Both the position numbers and the translations under genes were made by a program. From JABMQB01 sp964575025 (GTDB taxonomy: Bacteria; Bacteroidota; Bacteroidia; Bacteroidales; Prolixibacteraceae): a DNA stretch of 64,000 bases. The DNA lies in assembly GCA_964575025.1 (NCBI GenBank), contig CAZNPV010000004.1, positions 1-64,000 on the forward strand, in the 5' to 3' direction. Below the pieces are notes generated by a model. That model had not been told where the DNA came from. It searched no databases and saw only the letters and a list, made by a program, of their open reading frames with translations. Below are positions 16,836-24,484 of this stretch, in pieces (within the stretch, counting starts at the first letter, position 1; each line of letters starts with the position of its first letter).

Positions 16836-18674
16836 ATGTGTGGAATTATTGGTTATATAGGGGATAAAAATGTTTACCCGATTTTATTAAAGGGATTAAA
16901 AAGGCTTGAATACCGGGGATATGATTCGGCCGGGATTGCCTTATGCAACTCAGGCATTAACATTTACAAACAAAAGGGAAAAGTCAGCGACCTGGAATCC
17001 TATGTAGCCGACAAGGAGATTAGCGGAACCATTGGGATTGGCCATACGCGATGGGCTACCCATGGTGAACCCAATGATACCAACGCCCATCCCCATACTT
17101 CCATGAACCACAAATTTACACTGGTCCACAACGGGATCATTGAAAATTTCAGTGACCTGAAAAACGACCTGCTCAAGAAGGACTACACATTCCAAAGCGA
17201 TACAGACACAGAAGTACTGGCTAACCTGATTGAATATTTCTATCTCCAGGATCCGGCAGTTACAGCAGAATATGCAGTGAGGCTGGCACTCTCAAAGGTT
17301 GTGGGGGCCTATGGGATTGTGGTTATTTCGCACGATGAACAGAACAAACTGATTGCAGCCCGCAAAGGCAGTCCTCTGGTGATCGGGATCGGCAAAGGGG
17401 AATATTTCCTGGCTTCCGATGCAGGCCCCATAGGGGAATACACCGAACACGCTGTATACCTGAATGATTACGACCTTGCGGTTATTGAAAAAGAGAGCCT
17501 GACGCTGAAAAATATTGAAAACCAGCCCGTATCGGTAAAAATTCAGCAGTTAAACCTCCGGATCGGAGAACTGGAAAAGGGGGAGTTTGCGCATTTTATG
17601 CTCAAGGAGATTTTTGAACAACCGGATACCATTGCCGACACTTTCAGAGGAAGGCTCCGTACCGGACAACAGGAGATTGTCCTGGGCGGATTGATCGACG
17701 TGTTGCCCCGGTTGGTTGAGGCAGAACGGATTATTCTTATTGGTTGCGGAACTTCGTGGCATGCAGCCCTGATCGGCGAATATCTGATTGAGGAGTATGC
17801 GCGCATTCCGGTTGAAGTGGAATATGCCTCGGAGTTCCGGTACCGGAATCCGATTCTTTCGGAAAAAGATGTGGTGATCGCAATCAGCCAGAGTGGAGAA
17901 ACCGCCGATACCCTGGCAGCCCTGAGCATGGCAAAAAACAAGGGAGCTCTGATCCTGGGGATCTGCAATGTGGTGGGTTCAAGCCTTTCCCGTGAAACCA
18001 AAGCGGGGGTTTACACCCACGCCGGTATGGAAATCGGGGTGGCCTCAACCAAAGCCTTCTCGGCACAGGTTACGGTACTCACCATGCTTGCCCTTAAAAT
18101 AGCCAGGGAAAAAAACAGCATCAAAGACGAAGAGTACGCTACCTTAATCAACGAATTATCTGCCATCCCCGGGAAAGCAAAAACCATACTGCTGAACCAT
18201 CCGCACATAAAACAAATAGCAGAAAAATACACAGAGGCCATCAATGCCCTTTACCTGGGCCGGGGTACCCTGTTCCCGGTAGCCCTGGAAGGGGCCTTAA
18301 AACTCAAGGAAATCTCCTATATCCATGCCGAAGGCTATGCCGCCGGGGAGATGAAACACGGTCCCATTGCCCTGGTTGACGATAATCTGCCGGTTGTGGT
18401 AGTAGCTCCCCAGGATCATTACTACGAAAAAATTGTCAGTAACATCCAGGAAGTAAAAGCCCGCAAGGGAAATATCATTGCAGTGGTTACAGAAGGGGAC
18501 AAACGGTTAAAGGAGATGGTGGACGATGTCATGGAGATCCCCCGGTCACACCCGGCTGTAGCACCTCTGCTGGCCGTAATCCCCCTCCAGTTGCTGGCTT
18601 ACCATGTTGCCGTTCTGCGGGGCTGCAGTGTAGACCAGCCCCGAAACCTGGCAAAATCGGTTACCGTGGAATAA
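16836..18674 (+). CDS. glmS: Glutamine--fructose-6-phosphate aminotransferase (isomerizing)
   Basis: A 612-residue enzyme that makes glucosamine 6-phosphate for peptidoglycan and lipopolysaccharide. The N-terminal glutaminase domain starts MCGIIGYIG with Cys2 as nucleophile, followed by GHTRWATHGEPNDTNAHPH. Two SIS sugar-isomerase domains follow, with GCGTSWHAALIG, AISQSGETADTL and AEGYAAGEMKHGPIAL. The C terminus DQPRNLAKSVTVE is canonical. No glmS ribozyme is seen or expected in this phylum. It converges on the DUF4252 gene with only 7 nt between stops. Confidence 0.98.
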   Translation: MCGIIGYIGDKNVYPILLKGLKRLEYRGYDSAGIALCNSGINIYKQKGKVSDLESYVADKEISGTIGIGHTRWATHGEPNDTNAHPHTSMNHKFTLVHNGIIENFSDLKNDLLKKDYTFQSDTDTEVLANLIEYFYLQDPAVTAEYAVRLALSKVVGAYGIVVISHDEQNKLIAARKGSPLVIGIGKGEYFLASDAGPIGEYTEHAVYLNDYDLAVIEKESLTLKNIENQPVSVKIQQLNLRIGELEKGEFAHFMLKEIFEQPDTIADTFRGRLRTGQQEIVLGGLIDVLPRLVEAERIILIGCGTSWHAALIGEYLIEEYARIPVEVEYASEFRYRNPILSEKDVVIAISQSGETADTLAALSMAKNKGALILGICNVVGSSLSRETKAGVYTHAGMEIGVASTKAFSAQVTVLTMLALKIAREKNSIKDEEYATLINELSAIPGKAKTILLNHPHIKQIAEKYTEAINALYLGRGTLFPVALEGALKLKEISYIHAEGYAAGEMKHGPIALVDDNLPVVVVAPQDHYYEKIVSNIQEVKARKGNIIAVVTEGDKRLKEMVDDVMEIPRSHPAVAPLLAVIPLQLLAYHVAVLRGCSVDQPRNLAKSVTVE

Positions 18675-18681
18675 CAAGGAA

Positions 18682-19620
18682 TTACCTTTTTTTGGTCTTA
18701 ATACGAATGACCCCCTGTTCCTCGCCGGTTGTCTTATTAACTTCTATGCTTTCAATATCATCCGTAGCCAGATCTTTGATTTCTTTGGCGGTTACTTTTT
18801 CCCCATTGATAAAATACACCGCATTGGTATCGCCCGGAGCCGTCAGAAAAATTGGCTTCCGGCCATACTTCTCTTCCATCTGCTGACTGTACTTTTCTGC
18901 CATTTCAGCCTGTTTCTGTACCATCTCTCTGACCTTTTCTTCCATCTGCATCCGTTGTTCTTCGGTCATGTTGCTTTGTTCCCGTATCTGCTCCCTGAGT
19001 TCGCGGATTTTCTCTTCATCAAAAGGATCATTCAGGTGGTATTGAAACCGGTACTCCGGCAAGGTGAAGGTACCCCCCATCACCTGCCAGGAAGAACCTC
19101 CGTTTATTTTATAGAGATTCTCCAGACCACGCACATTCAACACACTGCTTAACTGACTCAGCCCCGACAGGTTCACTTCGCCGTTCATTTCAATGAGATT
19201 CACCGATGCGGAGGAAGCTGTTACCAAAGCCAGAGAGCCTACTTTCTCTCCTTTCTTTTGAAGATACACCTTCACATCCTCTCCCCTTTGCTTTTCGGTT
19301 TTAAAAAGTGTATACCCGGCTCCGCTGTAATGTTTCAGCAGCTCGGTATGCAGATCCTTAAGATTCATCCCCTTCTGAGCCCCGAATTTATTCAACGAAG
19401 CCACGGTTATATGATCCAGTCCTTTCAGGGTTTCATAGACGGGAGAATCCTCCTCAATGTTCTTCTTCCTCAGATACAGGTCGAACATATCTTCCGTTAT
19501 CCGCGTAGCGCTGAATCCGTCCTCATTGGCGTATTTATCTGTCAGCTGCTGAAAGATATCCTGAGCACAGAGCATAGAACCTGCAAACGCCAAAATGATG
19601 AGTAATCCTGTTTTTTTCAT
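18682..19620 (-). CDS. DUF4252 protein with coiled coil and plug-like C terminus
   Basis: A 312-residue exported protein. The signal peptide ends near residue 19 (MLCAQ). Residues 20-170 match DUF4252 (FSATRITEDMFDLYL, LKGLDHITVAS, MNGEVNLSGLSQLSSVL). Residues about 205-255 are Glu/Gln/Met-rich and probably a coiled coil. The last 45 residues (FINGEKVTAKEIKDLATDD, IESIEVNK, GVIRIKTKK) look like the short plug-type motif of TonB-dependent receptors. It is the last gene of an ECF-sigma/anti-sigma operon and so may be part of, or a target of, that regulon. Function unknown. Confidence 0.82.
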   Translation of the reverse strand: MKKTGLLIILAFAGSMLCAQDIFQQLTDKYANEDGFSATRITEDMFDLYLRKKNIEEDSPVYETLKGLDHITVASLNKFGAQKGMNLKDLHTELLKHYSGAGYTLFKTEKQRGEDVKVYLQKKGEKVGSLALVTASSASVNLIEMNGEVNLSGLSQLSSVLNVRGLENLYKINGGSSWQVMGGTFTLPEYRFQYHLNDPFDEEKIRELREQIREQSNMTEEQRMQMEEKVREMVQKQAEMAEKYSQQMEEKYGRKPIFLTAPGDTNAVYFINGEKVTAKEIKDLATDDIESIEVNKTTGEEQGVIRIKTKKR

Positions 19621-19630
19621 GATAGATATT

Positions 19631-20077
19631 TTAATGAATGATTATTTCTACGTTGTTATCCACCCAAAGCACCAGCATATCCTCAGGCTCCCGGGGTTGA
19701 ATGGTTTCAGAAACCCGGTACATGGCCTGTTCCATGACTGTAAAGCGGTATTCCATGTCCCTGAATTTCTTCTCCTGCAAACCGAGGTACAATCCCAGGA
19801 CCACCAGAACCGAAGCTGCGGCTGATGAAATACCTGTTATCCACCGGATTTTTCTTTTTCGTTGTACCTGGTTGTTTGTGATGGCTTTAAAAAGAGCATC
19901 CTCCAGGTCTTCCGGCACCCTGCTTTCTTTCCTGTAATACCGGAAAGCATCCTTTTCAGGAGACGGATCCTCATCGCTGAGGCACTCCTCTCTGAGGACA
20001 GCCTCCTCTTCAAGAGTTGTCTCCCCTTTATAATATTTGTTTAACAGGTTGTTTTTCTGTTCCTTTTTCATAGTCAT
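19631..20077 (-). CDS. Anti-sigma-factor-like membrane protein
   Basis: A 148-residue protein with an N-terminal cytoplasmic part of about 78 residues, one transmembrane segment (about 80-98, WITGISSAAASVLVVLGLYLG) and a short periplasmic tail. The cytoplasmic start NLLNKYYKGETTLEEEAVLREE resembles the helical region of Bacteroidota anti-sigma proteins. It overlaps the ECF sigma gene by about 45-50 nt, consistent with coupled synthesis of sigma factor and inhibitor. Two ATG codons two residues apart are possible starts. The role is inferred mainly from topology and context. Confidence 0.75.
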   Translation of the reverse strand: MTMKKEQKNNLLNKYYKGETTLEEEAVLREECLSDEDPSPEKDAFRYYRKESRVPEDLEDALFKAITNNQVQRKRKIRWITGISSAAASVLVVLGLYLGLQEKKFRDMEYRFTVMEQAMYRVSETIQPREPEDMLVLWVDNNVEIIIH

Positions 20078-20567
20078 ACACTTTTAATAGTTCACTCTTT
20101 ACCTTCATCCGTGCGCGGGAAAGAAGCACCCTGATATGGGGGATTTCATATCCGGTCATCTCCTTGATCTCCTCAAATGAAAAACCATTGATATCCCGCA
20201 TCCGGATCACCTCCCCGTATTTTTCCGGAAGAGCTGCAATTATTCTATGAATCTGCTGATATTCCTCTTTCACTTCCAGGCTTTTTTCCTCTGTCCGGAG
20301 GTTTTGTATCTTATACTCCTCTCTTTCACTGATCCGGGAAGGATGTTTCTTTTTCAGGGCATCCAAACAGTGATTCTTAGCCACAGCAATTATATATGCC
20401 TGCAAATTAGAGCATTTTCCCAGATCATTTCGCCTGCTCCATAGTTTCAGCATCAATTCCTGAACCGCATCTCTGCTCTCCTCCTCATCCCTTAAAATCC
20501 GCTTAATCATCGGATAAAGCTTCCGGGAATACGGAATAATATGTTGCCTGAATTCCTCAGCTGTCAT
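20028..20567 (-). CDS. RNA polymerase ECF sigma factor
   Basis: A 179-residue sigma-70-family factor of the extracytoplasmic type. Region 2 is at about 10-75 (RDAVQELMLKLW, LQAYIIAVAKNHCLDALKK). Region 4 is at about 105-165 (ALPEKYGEVIRMRDINGFS, YEIPHIRVLLSRARMKV). There is no region 1 or 3. It heads a three-gene operon with an anti-sigma-like protein and a DUF4252 protein. The trigger is unknown, though the exported third gene suggests an envelope signal. Confidence 0.94.
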   Translation of the reverse strand: MTAEEFRQHIIPYSRKLYPMIKRILRDEEESRDAVQELMLKLWSRRNDLGKCSNLQAYIIAVAKNHCLDALKKKHPSRISEREEYKIQNLRTEEKSLEVKEEYQQIHRIIAALPEKYGEVIRMRDINGFSFEEIKEMTGYEIPHIRVLLSRARMKVKSELLKVYDYEKGTEKQPVKQIL

Positions 20568-20693
20568 TCTGATAATAACGACGATTTCGTTTCCAATTTA
20601 TAACAATGTAGCCTATTTTTCTTTATCCTGTACCCGTACAAAATAAAACTTTGTTTATCAGAATTTATGTATTTTTAGGCCTGTAATTTTTAT

Positions 20694-20849
20694 ATGGAAT
20701 TTTCACAGATCATACCCTTTGTTGCTTCCATGCCGGGAATTCTTTTTGGAAAAAACATTCCTGCCCGGCGGAGCAGGCAGTCGATCATCCTGGGAGGGAT
20801 CATCCTGGTCGGGATAGGCACCAAAATTCTGATTGAACACCTGTCATAA
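20694..20849 (+). pseudogene. mntP: C-terminal remnant of a manganese efflux pump gene (mntP)
   Basis: A 51-codon open frame. Its last 25 residues (SIILGGIILVGIGTKILIEHL) closely resemble the final transmembrane helix of MntP/YebN proteins, and the preceding SMPGILFGKNIPARRSRQ fits the loop and the end of helix 5. An intact MntP is about 185-195 residues with six helices, so only the last quarter survives, fused to a short start. The DNA upstream (20568-20693) shows no trace of the missing helices. It is most likely a deletion remnant; expression as a tiny membrane protein cannot be excluded. Confidence 0.65.
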
Positions 20850-20949
20850 ACAGGAAAACACGTAATTCACACCTTTCTGTGGATAACATTTGCTGCGAAG
20901 GGGACCATTTCTCAAAGAGCCTTCGTAAATTCGCAATAAAAAGAGACCT

Positions 20950-21687
20950 ATGCCTTACCGACGGTTGCCGACCACAGACCAGGCGCGGAGAAGGGCCCTG
21001 GCAAAAGCCATGGAGATGGGCAGTATAAAAATACCGTCCGAGCTGGCTTTTTCACAACAAACCCTTGAAAACATCCGTGCCTTCAATCCGGAATTTGAAA
21101 AAGCCCTGCTCCATTACCAATCCTGTCTCAGATTTCAGGTGGAAAAGAATAAAAACTACAGCGAGATCGTTCGTAAGGCGCGGATTTACATCTCCCACTT
21201 CATCCAGGTACTCAACCTGGCTATTGCACGGGAGGAATTAAATCCTCAGGACAGAGAATATTACGGATTGCAAAAAAATGAAAGCACGGTTCCGTCACTC
21301 ATCCCCGAATCCGAAATTATGGACTGGGGAAATAAGATCATCAAAGGCGAACAGGCCCGGATCGAAAAAGGCGGCAGTCCTCTGTACAGCCCCTCCATAG
21401 CCCTCGTGAAAGTCCACTTCTCAACCTTCTGTGATGCCTGTCACCAACAGAAAACATTGCAGGCAAATACCTCCAGGGCCCTGGAAAGCATTGCCAAATT
21501 GCGGGAAACAGCCGATAAACTCATCCGGCAACTGTGGAACGAAATCGAACTAAACTACCAGTATATGTCACCCAAACACAAAAGACAGTTGACCAAAGCG
21601 TATGGTATTGTTTATATCTACCGGAAAAAAGAACTCAGAAAACTTAATCCGGAGGAGATGCAAACCGATCTGATCTTCGAAATGTAA
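20950..21687 (+). CDS. Conserved hypothetical protein (helical)
   Basis: A 245-residue soluble protein with no signal peptide. It starts MPYRRLPTTDQARRRALAKA, a beginning I associate with an uncharacterised Bacteroidota family. It is predicted mostly helical. A run around residues 154-166 carries FSTFCDACHQQK, with two Cys three apart plus a His, which might bind a metal. A region of TSRALESIAKLRETADKLIRQLW is likely coiled coil. It sits alone between the mntP remnant and the glycosidase cluster. I do not recognise a function. Confidence 0.7.
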   Translation: MPYRRLPTTDQARRRALAKAMEMGSIKIPSELAFSQQTLENIRAFNPEFEKALLHYQSCLRFQVEKNKNYSEIVRKARIYISHFIQVLNLAIAREELNPQDREYYGLQKNESTVPSLIPESEIMDWGNKIIKGEQARIEKGGSPLYSPSIALVKVHFSTFCDACHQQKTLQANTSRALESIAKLRETADKLIRQLWNEIELNYQYMSPKHKRQLTKAYGIVYIYRKKELRKLNPEEMQTDLIFEM

Positions 21688-21859
21688 CCCGTAAAAACGG
21701 TTCCTGAGAATGCTTCAGGCCTCGTACCACAAAAAGAGACTGAGAGGAATCTGAAATCATAAGAAAGTCTTTCCTGTATTTTCAACAATGAAGAATATTG
21801 TTAATTTTACACTGGGAATGAGCCATTGTGGTTCACAACAAATACCAAAACCAACATCT

Positions 21860-24388
21860 ATGCAAAAAGCCGGACTTTCCCCCTTTCTCTTTCTGATCAG
21901 TGTTGCCTTTCTTTTATGTTCAGGATGTTCAGAAAAACAGCAACCCCGCGAGAAGATTAAATTCACCAGAGAATGGAAATTCACTCTGGGGGACAACGAA
22001 TCGTTTAAAGAGGCTGATTTTGATGATTCGGGGTGGCGGGTGCTGAATGTACCGCATGACTGGAGCATTGAAGGGGAGTTCAGCCGCGACAATCCGGCCT
22101 CTCCCGGGGGAGGGGCTCTTCCCGGAGGAACGGGTTGGTACCGGAAAACATTCAACCTCCCGGAGGCTGACAGGGACAAACAGGTGTTTATTGATTTTGA
22201 CGGTGTGTACCAGAAAAGCGAAGTATGGATAAACGGCCACTCCCTGGGAATGCGTCCCTACGGATACATCTCTTTCCGGTATGAACTAACTCCTTACCTT
22301 CGTTTCGGAGCGGACAATGTGCTGGCTGTAAAAGTGGATAACTCCGAACAACCCAATTCCCGATGGTATTCCGGTTCCGGAATCTACCGCAATGTGTGGT
22401 TGGTAAAAACCAACAAGCTGTTTGTGGATCATTGGGGAACCTTAGTAACCACTCCTGAAGTCACCCGTGAATCGGCAACCGTCAAGGTCGAAACTTCCTT
22501 AAAAAACGGATCCACAGATGCGGTGAATGCCCTTTTGAAAACCATCATTTATGACCCGGACGGAAACGTTGTCACCGAAACTGAATCCGAACAATCAGTT
22601 CCTGCCGGGAAAAATCCCGGGATTGCTCACCATCTTACGGTTCAGAATCCAAAACTCTGGAGTGTAAAGGAACCTCTTCTTTATACCGCTGTTTCGGAAG
22701 TATACCATGAAGGCCTGATAACGGATCGCTATGAAACGCCTTTTGGCATACGGTGGTTTTCTTTCGATTCCTATGAAGGGTTCTCTCTCAACGGTGAAAA
22801 GATGAAACTTCTGGGTGTTTGCATGCACCACGATCTGGGCTGCCTTGGGGCGGCCATTAACACCCGGGCCCTCGAACGGCAGCTCGAAATTCTCAGGGAG
22901 ATGGGTTGTAATTCCATCCGCACATCCCATAATCCACCGGCCCCTGAGTTGCTTGACCTATGCGATAAAATGGGATTTATCGTCCAGGATGAAACCTTTG
23001 ATATGTGGCGCAAACGAAAAACCCGGTACGATTATTCCCGTTATTTTCCTGAATGGCATGAACGCGACCTCCGGGACCATATCCTGCGCGACCGGAATCA
23101 CCCGTCGGTGATGATGTGGAGCATCGGCAACGAAGTGCTTGAACAGTGGGAACATGTGGATGCGGACACGCTTGACATCCGGCAGGCCAATTTTCTCCTG
23201 AATTTCGAAAAGAATGTGGATGACAGCCTCATCCATTCAGGGGAGATGTCTGTAAATTCATTGCTCTCCCTCAAACTGGCCAATATGGTAAAAAGCCTGG
23301 ATCCTACCCGTCCGGTGACCTCGGGATGCAATGAAGTAAATCCCTGGAACAATCTTTTCAAATCAGGAGCGCTGGATCTTTACGGTTTCAATTACCATCA
23401 TGAGAGCTATCCCGGTTTTCACGAAAACTACCCGGGTAAGAAGTTGTATGTTTCCGAAGCCACCTCCGGCCTGATGACCCGGGGATTCTACCAGATGCCT
23501 TCGGATACGGTTTTTGTGTGGCCCCATCAGGGCCAAAACCGGCGAATGCCTCATGGCAACCCGGAACAACAATGTTCATCCTACGACAACTGCCATGTAC
23601 CCTGGGGCTCAACGCATGAAGAAAGCTGGAAAATTATAAAAAAATACGATTACATAGCCGGAACTTACATATGGACCGGGTTTGATTACCTCGGCGAACC
23701 TACCCCTTACTGGTGGCCTTCACGAAGTTCCTATTTCGGGATCATCGACCTGGCCGGGTTCCCCAAAGACGTATACTACATGTACCAAAGTGAATGGACC
23801 TCTAAAGAGGTGTTGCATATCTTTCCGCACTGGAACCATACACCGGGGGAAAAGGTGGATGTGTGGGCCTACACCAATGCCGACGAAGTGGAGTTGTTCC
23901 TGAACGAAAAATCGTTGGGAACCAAAAGCCAGGAAGGAGACGACCTGCATAGGGTATGGCGTGTTCCCTTTGAACCGGGAACCCTGAAAGCTGTTGCAAG
24001 GAGCGGAGGCCGGGTGATCCTTGAGAAAGAAATCCAGACAGCCGGAGAAGCCGCACAGCTGTCAGCTACAGCCGATCGCAGTAAAATTACAGCCGACGGC
24101 TACGACCTTTCATTTATCACCATTGACGTGCTGGATGAAAAGGGGATTCCGGTACCCGATGCATCCAACCAGGTGGTTTTTGAAGTAAAAGGCGATGCCC
24201 GGATTGTAGGAGTCGATAACGGCGATCCTACCAGCCACGAATCCATGAAAGGGAAAACCATCAAAGCCTTCAACGGAAAATGCCTCGTGGTAGTCCAGGC
24301 AGGCAGCAAATCCGGAAATATTCTTCTGACCGCATCTTCTGAAGGACTGAAAAATGCTTCTGTAAAAATCAAAACAAAAAAATTATAA
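21860..24388 (+). CDS. Glycoside hydrolase family 2 beta-galactosidase-like lipoprotein (DUF4982)
   Basis: An 842-residue exported enzyme. The ATG at 21860 is chosen because a clean lipoprotein signal (FLFLISVAFLLCSGC) follows at once; an in-frame ATG at 21788 would add 24 unneeded residues. The GH2 sugar-binding, Ig-like and TIM-barrel domains come in order. The acid/base Glu is E425 in SIGNEVLEQ and the nucleophile Glu is E533 in YVSEATSG. The C-terminal part carries DUF4982 (WTSKEVLHIFPHWNH, WAYTNADEVELFLN) and a further Ig-like domain. It probably acts on beta-galactosides in the periplasm or on the surface. It starts a run of three glycan-related genes. Exact linkage is not known. Confidence 0.93.
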   Translation: MQKAGLSPFLFLISVAFLLCSGCSEKQQPREKIKFTREWKFTLGDNESFKEADFDDSGWRVLNVPHDWSIEGEFSRDNPASPGGGALPGGTGWYRKTFNLPEADRDKQVFIDFDGVYQKSEVWINGHSLGMRPYGYISFRYELTPYLRFGADNVLAVKVDNSEQPNSRWYSGSGIYRNVWLVKTNKLFVDHWGTLVTTPEVTRESATVKVETSLKNGSTDAVNALLKTIIYDPDGNVVTETESEQSVPAGKNPGIAHHLTVQNPKLWSVKEPLLYTAVSEVYHEGLITDRYETPFGIRWFSFDSYEGFSLNGEKMKLLGVCMHHDLGCLGAAINTRALERQLEILREMGCNSIRTSHNPPAPELLDLCDKMGFIVQDETFDMWRKRKTRYDYSRYFPEWHERDLRDHILRDRNHPSVMMWSIGNEVLEQWEHVDADTLDIRQANFLLNFEKNVDDSLIHSGEMSVNSLLSLKLANMVKSLDPTRPVTSGCNEVNPWNNLFKSGALDLYGFNYHHESYPGFHENYPGKKLYVSEATSGLMTRGFYQMPSDTVFVWPHQGQNRRMPHGNPEQQCSSYDNCHVPWGSTHEESWKIIKKYDYIAGTYIWTGFDYLGEPTPYWWPSRSSYFGIIDLAGFPKDVYYMYQSEWTSKEVLHIFPHWNHTPGEKVDVWAYTNADEVELFLNEKSLGTKSQEGDDLHRVWRVPFEPGTLKAVARSGGRVILEKEIQTAGEAAQLSATADRSKITADGYDLSFITIDVLDEKGIPVPDASNQVVFEVKGDARIVGVDNGDPTSHESMKGKTIKAFNGKCLVVVQAGSKSGNILLTASSEGLKNASVKIKTKKL

Positions 24389-24484
24389 CTCATGAAACAA
24401 ACAACAGTAAACATGGTAACACCCGGGCAAATGATAAAAAACCTTTTTCTTATGATTTCCTGTAATTCAGGCATTTTCAATCCC

